Assembly: GCA_003132825.1 (NCBI GenBank)
Contig: PKYX01000275.1
Location: 13,349-20,305, forward strand
DNA: 6,957 nucleotides
DNA from: Acidobacteriaceae bacterium
GTDB lineage: Bacteria; Acidobacteriota; Terriglobia; Terriglobales; Acidobacteriaceae
Reading direction: 5' to 3'
Shown one piece after another: positions 1-6,549 of the stretch. Position 1 is the first letter of the stretch; every line of letters begins with the position of its first letter. The translations under genes and the position numbers were made by a program. The notes beneath the pieces are model-generated. The model saw only the letters and a program-made list of their open reading frames with translations, searched no databases and was not told where the DNA came from.

Positions 1-121
1 ACGCGGACCTGGCAGTTCAAAGCCCTGGGGTGGAAGCATTATGCCTAGATCGCCTGGTTTATTTGCCCGGACAATACCAAGCAGCGCCCGACGCACACGA
101 TTTAAAGCTAAGTCCCACTCG

Positions 122-2980
122 ATGGGTAGTTGGCGGGGAGACAAGGAGCGGAGCTTGACCAGGACTATGGTATGCGGAGTTCTATTCTTTCTTGTTTGGC
201 TGCAAGTTCCTGCGAGCCCTGCCCAGTCGGAGACAAACCTGGCCCGGCTAACAGAGTCATTCGCACATCCACCGGATGACTGCCGGATCATGATGCGCTG
301 GTGGTGGTTCGGCCCAGCCGTCACGAAACCCGAAATCCAGCGGGAGCTGGAACAGATGAAGGCCGCAGGCATTGGAGGCGTGGAGATCGCCACCTTGTAC
401 CCGCAGGACTTGGATGACCCTCAAACCGGTTTCCATAACCTGCAATTTCTTTCGGACAAACATATTGACGCCCTGCGCTTTGCGGCCGCGGAAGCCAGGG
501 CGCTCGGGATGCGGGTCGACATCACCCTTGGAAGTGGCTGGCCCTTTGGGGGGCCGCACATTCCGATCACTCAAGCTGCGGGTGAAATGCGAGTTGAGAG
601 AGTTGCTATTCCATCTGGGGCGCGTTCGATCGCAACACCTAGCATGACAGCGGGCGAGCAATGGGCCGCGGCGTTCTTAGTTCCTGGTTCTGGCGATGGG
701 CTGGCCTTCAAAGAAGCGAAGCAGATCCCAATGCCTGCGATCAATAATGGACGCCTGCAGATTTCCCCGGACCTGGACGGTCCCTACAGCGCAGTTTTCT
801 TTATCTCCAGCCGAACCGGAATGATGGTAAAACGGCCAGCGGTCGGGGCGGAGGGCTTGGTCCTCGACCACTATGATCAGGGCGCTATCGAGACTCACCT
901 TCACGCCGTCGGGGATCGGTTAATGGAAGCCTTCGCTGATCATCCTCCGTACGCGGTATTCAGCGACAGCCTGGAAGATTACGGATCCAATTGGACGGGA
1001 GATCTGTTACAGCAGTTCCGCCAGCGGCGCGGCTATGACCTCGCTCCTCATTTGCCGGCGCTGATCGCCGATGCCGGTCCGGAGACGTCCGCAATCCGAC
1101 ACGATTGGGGGAAGACGCTCACCGAGCTCGCAAACGAGCACTACCTCGCGCCGCTGCACGCATGGGCGATCCGCCATCACACATTGCTCCGCTCGCAAAC
1201 TTATGGATTCCCTCCCGTCACGCTCTCCAGCAACCAATACGAAGACCTTCCTGAAGGTGAGGGCAAGGCAACGTTGCTGATGTGGCGGCAGTTCTCCGAT
1301 ACGCGCTTGGCGGCGTCGGCAGGTCATCTGTTCGGCAGGCCCGTCATCTCTTCGGAAACCTGGACCTGGCTGCATTCCCCAGCCTTTCGCGCTACGCCGC
1401 TCGATATGAAGGTCGAAGCGGATTTGCATTTTCTGCAGGGGATCAACCAGTTGGTCGGGCACGGCTGGCCCTACTCGCCGCGGATTGCCGGGGAGCCGGG
1501 ATGGCGCATGTACGCTGCCGGCGCCTTGAACGCCCATAATCCCTGGTGGTTCGCCATGCCGGACCTGACCGGATATCTGCAGCGCGTTAGCTTTGCGCTA
1601 CGCCAGGGCAAGCCGGCCAACGATGTGGCGTTGCTGTTACCGAACGATGATGCATGGGCCAGTTTCACCATCGCTCGCGAGTCGTCCGTATCAGTAACCA
1701 CACAGACCGGGTTCAATACCCGTGGGGAAGATGTGAGCATCGATGAATCCATGCAAGAATTGCTGGGGAACAGGGTGATCGCGCAGATTCTCGACGCGGG
1801 TTTCAACCTGGACTTTATTGACGGGGATGCCATCGACACTCTCGGCATTCCCTATTCCGTGCTGATCCTGCCCGCCATCCAGCGCCTGCCGCCTGCCACC
1901 TACCGGAAAATCGAGCAATACGCGCTGCATGGGGGAATTGTCATTGCCACACGTAGCTTGCCTTCGACTGCTCCGGGGTTGTTAAACGCAGAGAGCGACA
2001 GCCAACAGATACAGGAAATCTCCCAACGCTTGTTCCGCGACAAAGGTGCCCTGGGTCATTTTGTAGAAGATGAGAGCCAGATAGGGAGTGCTGCCGCAAC
2101 CTATTTCAAACCGGACGTAATTTTTTCTCCGAAGGCTCCCGAGATCGGGTTCATTCACCGCCAGCTGAGTGCCGGGGACCTGTACTTCATCGCGAATACC
2201 AGCAACCAGCCGCTTAGCGTGCTGGCAAAGTTCCGTCAAACCGCGAAACACGCCGAGTGGTGGGATCCCTTCACCGGCCGGGTCTCGCCTGTGGAGAATA
2301 TGGCCAAGATCGAGGTCTCCCTCCAGCCTTATGAATCGCGGCTCATCTTTTTTACAGATTCCGTCATTAAGCCAGCGCCCGTATGGGCTTCGGGTCCGCC
2401 CTTGAAAGTCATCGATCTCTCCACCGATTGGAACCTTACCTTCAACGGCTTGCATCAGACCATCCACATGGCCACCCTTCACTCTTGGAGCGAAGAGGAG
2501 ACTTTCAAGTACTATTCCGGGCAGGTCACCTATGAAAAAGAAATCGAGCTCCCGGCCGATCTGACCTCAGGGACTTCTCTGGTCCTGGATTTCGGAAAAG
2601 GCACGCCGGTGGCGAAACCTGATCCCTTGCCGACATTTAACCTCCGGGCCTTCCTAGAGGGACCGCTCCGGGAAGCCGCGGAGATCTATGTCAACGGCAA
2701 GCGCACCGGCGTGGTATGGCATCCCCCATACACCATCGAGCTGAGATCATTCCTGAAAGCGGGGACCAATGAACTGCGCATCGTCGTCGGCAATACGGCG
2801 ATTAACTCCCTGGCTGGAGGCACCCTTCCCGACTATCGCCTACTGAACGATCGCTACGGGGAACGATTTGTTCCGCAAGGCATGGACAATTTGCAGCCCC
2901 TGCCGTCGGGCCTGCTCGGCGCCCTGTGGCTGAGGGTGATGCCTTTAGAAAACCCGGCCGCTCGGTCCTTCATTCACTAG
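122..2980 (+). CDS. Secreted GH106-like glycoside hydrolase (putative alpha-L-rhamnosidase)
   Basis: Probably removes alpha-L-rhamnosyl residues from plant polysaccharides or glycosides outside the cytoplasm. Residue numbers count from the upstream ATG at 41. The sequence shows family GH106 traits: the MMRWWWFGP block (84-92) followed by a QMKAAGIGGVEI strand; the GSGWPFGGP motif; LDHYD near 283; FSDSLED (307-313, with D309 and E312 as candidate active-site acids); a QRRGYDL helix; and SSETWTW (E439) leading into the HFLQGINQLVGHGWPYSP block. The C-terminal part from about 820 resembles a GH2-type sugar-binding jelly roll, with EIYVNGKRTGVVWHPPYTIEL starting at 881. At about 950 aa it is somewhat shorter than many GH106 enzymes but has no visible frame break. 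Start choice: the hydrophobic stretch VCGVLFFLVWL ending in PASPAQS is a signal peptide. ATG 122 gives it a normal basic n-region, ATG 41 gives an overlong one, and ATG 167 leaves none. No start has a good ribosome site. The fold family is fairly sure; substrate is inferred. Confidence 0.85.
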   Translation: MGSWRGDKERSLTRTMVCGVLFFLVWLQVPASPAQSETNLARLTESFAHPPDDCRIMMRWWWFGPAVTKPEIQRELEQMKAAGIGGVEIATLYPQDLDDPQTGFHNLQFLSDKHIDALRFAAAEARALGMRVDITLGSGWPFGGPHIPITQAAGEMRVERVAIPSGARSIATPSMTAGEQWAAAFLVPGSGDGLAFKEAKQIPMPAINNGRLQISPDLDGPYSAVFFISSRTGMMVKRPAVGAEGLVLDHYDQGAIETHLHAVGDRLMEAFADHPPYAVFSDSLEDYGSNWTGDLLQQFRQRRGYDLAPHLPALIADAGPETSAIRHDWGKTLTELANEHYLAPLHAWAIRHHTLLRSQTYGFPPVTLSSNQYEDLPEGEGKATLLMWRQFSDTRLAASAGHLFGRPVISSETWTWLHSPAFRATPLDMKVEADLHFLQGINQLVGHGWPYSPRIAGEPGWRMYAAGALNAHNPWWFAMPDLTGYLQRVSFALRQGKPANDVALLLPNDDAWASFTIARESSVSVTTQTGFNTRGEDVSIDESMQELLGNRVIAQILDAGFNLDFIDGDAIDTLGIPYSVLILPAIQRLPPATYRKIEQYALHGGIVIATRSLPSTAPGLLNAESDSQQIQEISQRLFRDKGALGHFVEDESQIGSAAATYFKPDVIFSPKAPEIGFIHRQLSAGDLYFIANTSNQPLSVLAKFRQTAKHAEWWDPFTGRVSPVENMAKIEVSLQPYESRLIFFTDSVIKPAPVWASGPPLKVIDLSTDWNLTFNGLHQTIHMATLHSWSEEETFKYYSGQVTYEKEIELPADLTSGTSLVLDFGKGTPVAKPDPLPTFNLRAFLEGPLREAAEIYVNGKRTGVVWHPPYTIELRSFLKAGTNELRIVVGNTAINSLAGGTLPDYRLLNDRYGERFVPQGMDNLQPLPSGLLGALWLRVMPLENPAARSFIH

Positions 2981-3055
2981 CGCACAAGCCATGCCGGACT
3001 CGACGGCTGGTATCTTCCGATTGGTATCTAGCTGAATATGGATGGTTTAACTCGC

Positions 3056-3088
3056 TGCAGGAGGAATTTCTTCCATCCTGCATCTTTC
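3056..3088 (+). terminator. Strong hairpin with T-rich tail, candidate terminator
   Basis: The left arm TGCAGGAGGAA (3056-3066) pairs with the right arm TTCCATCCTGCA (3071-3082), leaving one unpaired T and a TTTC loop. This makes 11 base pairs about 75 nt after the hydrolase stop. It is followed by TCTTTCT, a weak U-tract, so it may be a rho-independent terminator for the hydrolase gene. The left arm also contains AGGAGGAA, a near-perfect Shine-Dalgarno sequence with no ATG, GTG or TTG at useful distance, so a role in the leader of the downstream sigma gene is also possible. Confidence 0.45.
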
Positions 3089-3150
3089 TGGTCTCCTCGC
3101 CCGTATATCCGGGTAGCATGAACGCCATAGCTTATTGCTTCTTGAATACG

Positions 3151-3711
3151 ATGGAATCCGAGGCCAGCGCAATTGCTCGCGGTCTCCGCCGGCGTGATCC
3201 AGACTTACTAGACCGTCTCATCGAGCAGTATCAGCATCGGCTCCTGCGTTATTTGGTCTACCTATCAGGAAATCGTGCGCTGGCGGAGGACCTCTTCCAG
3301 GAAACCTGGATTCGCGTCCTGGAACGCGGCCACCAGTACGACGGCCGGCACGAATTCAGCACCTGGCTTTACGCGGTAGCCAGAAATCTGACCATCGACT
3401 ATTTGCGGAAGAAAAGTCCTGTCAGCCTGGATGGGCTGATGGAGGACGAACAGCATGCCCCGCTCGAACCGGCCGATCCCCGCCCTTCGGCATGGGAAGT
3501 AGTGGCGCAGCTCCAGCAGGCCGAACGCATCGGTGCGGCATTGGTCGGCATTCCGGCGGAGTACCGTGAGGCAATCGTGTTGCGCTTCCAGGATGGATTG
3601 GCTTTGGAGGAGATTGCCACGGTGACTGGGGCGCCATTGGGCACTGTGAAATCGCGATTGTATCGCGGGCTCAACCTGCTGATGGGGCGGTTGGAGGGAA
3701 CACAGGCGTGA
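3151..3711 (+). CDS. ECF-type RNA polymerase sigma factor
   Basis: A group 4 (extracytoplasmic function) sigma factor that would direct core RNA polymerase to a small set of promoters, probably including its own. The 186-aa product has the two-domain ECF layout. Sigma-2 covers roughly residues 8-85, with AEDLFQETWIRV (region 2.2, D47-E51) and FSTWLYAVARNLTIDYLRKK (regions 2.3-2.4, from F69). A variable acidic/proline linker follows. Sigma-4 covers roughly 130-180, with EYREAIVLRF and the helix-turn-helix LALEEIATVTGAPLGTVKSRLYRG. No SnoaL-like or other C-terminal extension is present. The frame stays open back to 2926, inside the hydrolase gene, but that part is not sigma-like. ATG 3151 gives the usual short lead (MESEASAIARGL) before sigma-2; ATG 3118 would add 11 residues. 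Neither has a clear ribosome site. Its stop overlaps the GTG of the anti-sigma gene, which implies translational coupling. Confidence 0.92.
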   Translation: MESEASAIARGLRRRDPDLLDRLIEQYQHRLLRYLVYLSGNRALAEDLFQETWIRVLERGHQYDGRHEFSTWLYAVARNLTIDYLRKKSPVSLDGLMEDEQHAPLEPADPRPSAWEVVAQLQQAERIGAALVGIPAEYREAIVLRFQDGLALEEIATVTGAPLGTVKSRLYRGLNLLMGRLEGTQA

Positions 3712-4190
3712 CGCGGAGCATACATGAACGGGCACAGGAACTGATCGCGCTGGCTGGGGCGGAAGACCTCCCTGAAGGGCAGCAGACATGGCTGCGAGCC
3801 CATCTTCAAGAGTGCGTAGCCTGCTGCGATTATGAGGAAGCGGCTGGCCGGGTGGTTCGCGCGTTGCGTTCCCAGCCCCTGGCCGCTGATTCCGCCCTGG
3901 TGCGAGCCACGCAGATGCGGGTGCGCACACGGTCTCTCGAACTGCGGCAACAACGGGAACGGACCTGGCTGGTGTGCGCGTCATGCCTATTTGTAGGGCT
4001 CTCAGCCGCAATCACGACTCCCTTGCTCTGGCGGACCTTTGAATGGATGGGCGCGTGGGCAGGCGTTTCGAGCTCGGTTTGGCAGCTGGGTTTTGCGTTC
4101 TTCTGGATCGTCCCGGCGCTGGTCGTGAGTGCGCTGCTCCTGGCTCGCGGCACGCATTTGACCCACGACGAAGAAAAGCAATGGAGATGA
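3708..4190 (+). CDS. Membrane-bound anti-sigma factor with zinc-finger (ZAS-like) motif
   Basis: Probably binds and silences the ECF sigma factor encoded immediately upstream until an envelope or redox signal releases it. The 160-aa product has an N-terminal cytoplasmic part with HLQECVAC (H32, C36, C39), which matches the Hx3Cx2C core of zinc-binding anti-sigma domains, plus an adjacent C40. A basic, arginine-rich stretch follows (about 60-85). Two hydrophobic segments at about 86-108 and 124-146 are separated by an aromatic loop, and the short tail is charged, so both ends should face the cytoplasm. The start is GTG 3708, which shares GTGA with the sigma stop codon; this 4-nt overlap is typical of sigma/anti-sigma pairs. 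There is no large periplasmic sensor domain, so any signal would have to be sensed by the short loop, the membrane or the zinc site. TM1 also carries two cysteines (C90, C93). Function rests on context plus the motif. Confidence 0.8.
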   Translation: MTRSIHERAQELIALAGAEDLPEGQQTWLRAHLQECVACCDYEEAAGRVVRALRSQPLAADSALVRATQMRVRTRSLELRQQRERTWLVCASCLFVGLSAAITTPLLWRTFEWMGAWAGVSSSVWQLGFAFFWIVPALVVSALLLARGTHLTHDEEKQWR

Positions 4191-4200
4191 GAAAGCGGAC

Positions 4201-4710
4201 ATGGCTATGCAGGTGAAAAACGAAACTCGAACTGGGCTCACTGCGGAAATCAAGATTGTTCCGGCGTGGGCATGGACGCTGGCAGTGGTCGGATTCGCCA
4301 TCGCGCAATTGTTTTTCAATGTTGTTATGGCTCGTCACCAGCATGCCCCGCCGGCTTGGTGCCGCGCGCTGATGGGCCTGGCGGCGGGAACTGTACTGGG
4401 CTGTTATTTGTTGTTAGTCGGCTATGTGAACCGCGACGCACGCCGCCGCGGGATGAGCTCAATACTTTGGACGCTGGTGGCCATTTTTATCCCCCATGGT
4501 CTCGGTCTTATCCTCTACTTCATCCTGCGGCAACCAGAGCGTAGCGCCTGCCCGCAGTGCGGGAACGCCGTCCAGACGGGATTCAACTTCTGCCCTGGCT
4601 GCAACTACAAACTGGGCCCGAGTTGTCCGCAGTGCCAGCGCGTGGTTGGTGTAAATGATGTGTACTGTCCGTACTGTGGAACTTCGCTGCGCAATCAGGC
4701 GGCCCCGTGA
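4201..4710 (+). CDS. Three-helix membrane protein with double C-terminal zinc ribbon
   Basis: A 169-aa protein of unknown function. Three hydrophobic segments at about 22-44, 54-76 and 87-109 are followed by two zinc-ribbon modules, C117-x2-C120 with C131-x2-C134 and C142-x2-C145 with C156-x2-C159. The segment from Y75 to R110, with NRDARRRGM then a helix ending in LILYFILR, resembles the short PLD-nuclease N-terminal-like (PLDc_N) membrane motif often found ahead of zinc ribbons; this is recall, not a search. The basic RDARRRG loop before TM3 suggests a cytoplasmic face there, which would place the ribbons outside if TM3 crosses; the Cys-rich zinc sites argue for the cytoplasm, so topology is open. 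It starts 10 nt after the anti-sigma stop and almost certainly shares its transcript. It may be a third component of the signalling module or a membrane adaptor binding protein or nucleic acid. ATG 4207 is an alternative start. Confidence 0.8.
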   Translation: MAMQVKNETRTGLTAEIKIVPAWAWTLAVVGFAIAQLFFNVVMARHQHAPPAWCRALMGLAAGTVLGCYLLLVGYVNRDARRRGMSSILWTLVAIFIPHGLGLILYFILRQPERSACPQCGNAVQTGFNFCPGCNYKLGPSCPQCQRVVGVNDVYCPYCGTSLRNQAAP

Positions 4711-5039
4711 GGCTCCCGAACGAAGCTTCCCAGTGAACTATCAATCCGCCGCTGGCTACTTGTCCGCTGGGCCGGCTCGCTGCATCCAAACCGCGTGCAG
4801 ATCGTGTCTGTATTTGGAGCGATCCCTGGCAACGGTTTCAACTGAGCTGATCGTGACCGCCATAATGCTATTGAGCGTGGTATTAATGCTAGTACAGAAT
4901 CCGACACAGGTTCCGTAGCAAATCATGGTGCGGATCGCGAGGCCGGATTATTCTGAGCGTCGCCATTAGACCCAACAAGTTCATCTTCCTTTGTTCCCGT
5001 GTTAAGCTCGACGGCGCATTGCAATACGCAACGAGCCAC

Positions 5040-5058
5040 ATTCCCGTAATCAGGGAAT
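5040..5058. promoter_or_regulatory. Perfect 6-bp dyad, candidate operator
   Basis: ATTCCC (5040-5045) and GGGAAT (5053-5058) are exact inverted repeats around a 7-nt centre, the geometry expected for a dimeric repressor or activator. It lies about 195 nt upstream of the cupin start. A smaller dyad, TTGC/GCAA around a 5-nt centre, lies just upstream at 5019-5031. Function is inference from symmetry and position only. Confidence 0.3.
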
Positions 5059-5150
5059 TAGGTGTAGGACAACTTCGGCCTGGCAGTCGGATGATGCCTG
5101 CCGGAGCGCCAATAACGCTGGCCTTTTCCAGGTGAGGCTAAGGCTCAAGA

Positions 5151-5238
5151 TCCGCGTAGGCGGATTCCGAGGGGTCTCCTCGGGGCCGAAAGCCGAGGTC
5201 AGCACCGGAAACTGAGTAATTGGCTTTCTACGTCAGTT
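5151..5238 (+). promoter_or_regulatory. Structured leader with alternative hairpins upstream of the cupin gene
   Basis: The stretch holds a chain of short arms. TCCGC/GCGGA (5151-5155 with 5160-5164) closes a 4-nt loop. CCGAGG (5167-5172) pairs perfectly with CCTCGG (5178-5183), but that same CCTCGG can pair equally well with a second CCGAGG at 5193-5198. Likewise CTGA (5212-5215) can pair with TCAG at 5199-5202, or, as part of AACTGA (5210-5215), with TCAGTT (5233-5238), which ends 3 nt before the ribosome site. The arrangement looks like an RNA switch or attenuator controlling translation of the cupin gene. It does not match a riboswitch class that I can recognise. The arms are short, so chance pairing remains possible. 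Confidence 0.3.
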
Positions 5239-5241
5239 CAC

Positions 5242-5250
5242 AGGAAAGGA
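5242..5250 (+). promoter_or_regulatory. Ribosome binding site of the cupin gene
   Basis: AGGAAAGGA lies directly upstream of two consecutive ATG codons at 5254 and 5257. The first AGGA gives about 8 nt spacing to ATG 5254, while AAGGA fits ATG 5257 better (about 6 nt). It is the clearest ribosome site in the window and fixes the start to within one codon. Confidence 0.7.
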
Positions 5251-5253
5251 CGC

Positions 5254-6549
5254 ATGATGCCACGCCATAAAGAGGATCAGCAGGTGAAGGTCGCAGAGAG
5301 CGCAGGGACCATCGACAAGCCTAGCCGTCGGAGTTTCCTGGAGAAAGGATCGGCAGTTCTGGCCGCAACGGCAAGCCTGCCAATGATCGCAGCGGCGCAA
5401 CAGACGCGAGACATGAGCGGCGACAACCACACCGGAGTTAACGAGACACAACCCGGGCCCATTAACAAGACTCTCGATTCCGCCGAGCCCGACTCCGTGT
5501 TCTCCCCTAAAACAGACGCCGGCGGACAGCCTCCTTTTAAGTACCCGTTTAGCTACGCGCACAAACGTATTGAGGCGGGCGGTTGGACGCGCCAAGTGAC
5601 CGTTCGTGATCTTCCCATCTCGAAGAAAATGGCGGGCGTGGAGATGAGGTTGATTAAGGGTGGCATTCGCGAGTTGCATTGGCATGTCGGTGCAGAGTGG
5701 GCCTTCATGACCGCAGGAAAAGCCCGCATTACAGCCGTGGATCAGAACGGCCGGGCGTTTGTAGATGACGTTAACCCTGGAGACCTCTGGCTTTTTCCAG
5801 GTGGCATCCCTCACTCTATTCAGGGCGTGGGTCCAGATGGTTGCCAGTTCATTTTGGTGTTTGACGATGGCAACTTCAACGAATTCGAGACTTTCCTTTT
5901 GACGGACTGGATGCACCACACGCCGAAGGAAGTGCTGGCGAAAAACTTTAACGTACCGGATTCGACTTTCAGCAATGTACCGACGCGCGAGCTGTTTATC
6001 TTTCCGCGCGATCTGCCGCGTCCGCTCGCGGAAGAGCAGAAAGAGGTCTATCAAGGTACGGGGCCCGTGCCGAATACTTTTGCATTCTTCGCCAGCACGA
6101 TGCAGCCCTCCAAGGTAAATGCGGGTGGGAGCGTGAAAATTATCGATCGGAAAAACTTTCCCGCCACCAGTATTGCCGCCGCGGTTGTGACCCTGAAACC
6201 AGGCGGCTTGCGCGAGCTTCACTGGCATCCCAATGAGGATGAGTGGCAGTACTATGTGGCAGGACAGGGGCGAATGACGGTGTTTTCCGCGGGCGGACAT
6301 GCGCGCACGATGGACTTTCACGATGGCGATGTGGGCTATGTGGAGAAATCAATGCCGCACTACATCGAGAACCTTGGCAACACGGATTTGGTATTCCTTG
6401 AGGTGTTTCCCACGCCGGACTACCAGGACATCTCGCTCGCGGAGTGGCTGGCGCACACTCCTTCCCGACTCGTAGATCAACATATTGGAACCGGTGAGGA
6501 CTTCCTGCGCAAGATCCCGAGGAAGGAAGCCGTGATCACTCCGGAATAG
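5254..6549 (+). CDS. oxdC: Tat-exported bicupin oxalate decarboxylase (OxdC-like)
   Basis: Predicted to convert oxalate to formate and CO2 with Mn, outside the cytoplasmic membrane. The 431-aa product begins with a Tat signal: SRRSFLEKG (R25, R26), a hydrophobic stretch, and a likely cleavage site after AAA48. Two cupin domains follow. In the first, R139 precedes ELHWH with H142, H144, E148 and H187; in the second, R320 precedes ELHWH with H323, H325, E330 and H369. These correspond to the Mn ligands H95/H97/E101/H140 and H273/H275/E280/H319 of Bacillus subtilis OxdC. E383 in VFLEVF matches its E333. The lid loop reads NEFET (209-213), keeping the glutamate (E210) equivalent to E162, which favours decarboxylase over oxidase activity, although the flanking residues differ from SENST. 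The FDDG and LTDW..HTPKEVLAKNF blocks are also typical. Length is greater than the approximately 385-aa Bacillus enzyme because of the signal peptide. It is apparently monocistronic, with no formate or oxalyl-CoA genes beside it. Confidence 0.92.
   Translation: MMPRHKEDQQVKVAESAGTIDKPSRRSFLEKGSAVLAATASLPMIAAAQQTRDMSGDNHTGVNETQPGPINKTLDSAEPDSVFSPKTDAGGQPPFKYPFSYAHKRIEAGGWTRQVTVRDLPISKKMAGVEMRLIKGGIRELHWHVGAEWAFMTAGKARITAVDQNGRAFVDDVNPGDLWLFPGGIPHSIQGVGPDGCQFILVFDDGNFNEFETFLLTDWMHHTPKEVLAKNFNVPDSTFSNVPTRELFIFPRDLPRPLAEEQKEVYQGTGPVPNTFAFFASTMQPSKVNAGGSVKIIDRKNFPATSIAAAVVTLKPGGLRELHWHPNEDEWQYYVAGQGRMTVFSAGGHARTMDFHDGDVGYVEKSMPHYIENLGNTDLVFLEVFPTPDYQDISLAEWLAHTPSRLVDQHIGTGEDFLRKIPRKEAVITPE

Larger units (their letters stand above)
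4711..5253. other. Intergenic region between the zinc-ribbon and cupin genes
   Basis: A 543-nt stretch without a convincing gene. It holds a short hydrophobic open frame (4814-4918, discussed as a finding), a perfect dyad at 5040-5058, a weaker stem CTGGCAG/CTGCCGG near 5080-5102, and a cluster of complementary arms at 5151-5238. No convincing sigma-70 -35/-10 pair was recognised; promoter sequences of this organism may differ. The promoter of the cupin gene should lie here because the preceding operon ends at 4710. Confidence 0.6.

Noticed and set aside
3011..3045. Possible -10 box GAATAT (3034-3039) upstream of the sigma gene
   Set aside because: No acceptable -35 lies at 16-18 nt spacing, and ECF genes usually use their own type of promoter, so it is not supportable.
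2926..3150. N-terminal extension of the sigma factor frame back to 2926
   Set aside because: It starts inside the hydrolase gene, runs through the 3056-3082 hairpin, and its translation has no sigma-like sequence. Homologues begin just before the MESEASAIARGL-type lead.
3265..4011. A 248-codon open frame on the minus strand over the sigma and anti-sigma genes
   Set aside because: It covers two well-supported plus-strand genes and shows no domain; the composition is that of an antisense shadow.
4655..4813. Upstream part of the 4655-4918 open frame, overlapping the zinc-ribbon gene
   Set aside because: The start lies within the second zinc ribbon in another frame, and the residues before 4814 look random; only the hydrophobic tail deserved a mention.
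5060..5250. Match to a known riboswitch class (cobalamin, c-di-GMP, fluoride, Moco, glycine)
   Set aside because: I looked for the conserved core motifs of these classes by eye and found none; only the alternative hairpins were kept as an unclassified candidate.
5233..6321. A 362-codon open frame on the minus strand
   Set aside because: It lies antisense to the oxalate decarboxylase gene, whose both metal sites are intact. The translation is rich in H, R and C with no recognisable family, as expected for the shadow of a GC-rich gene.
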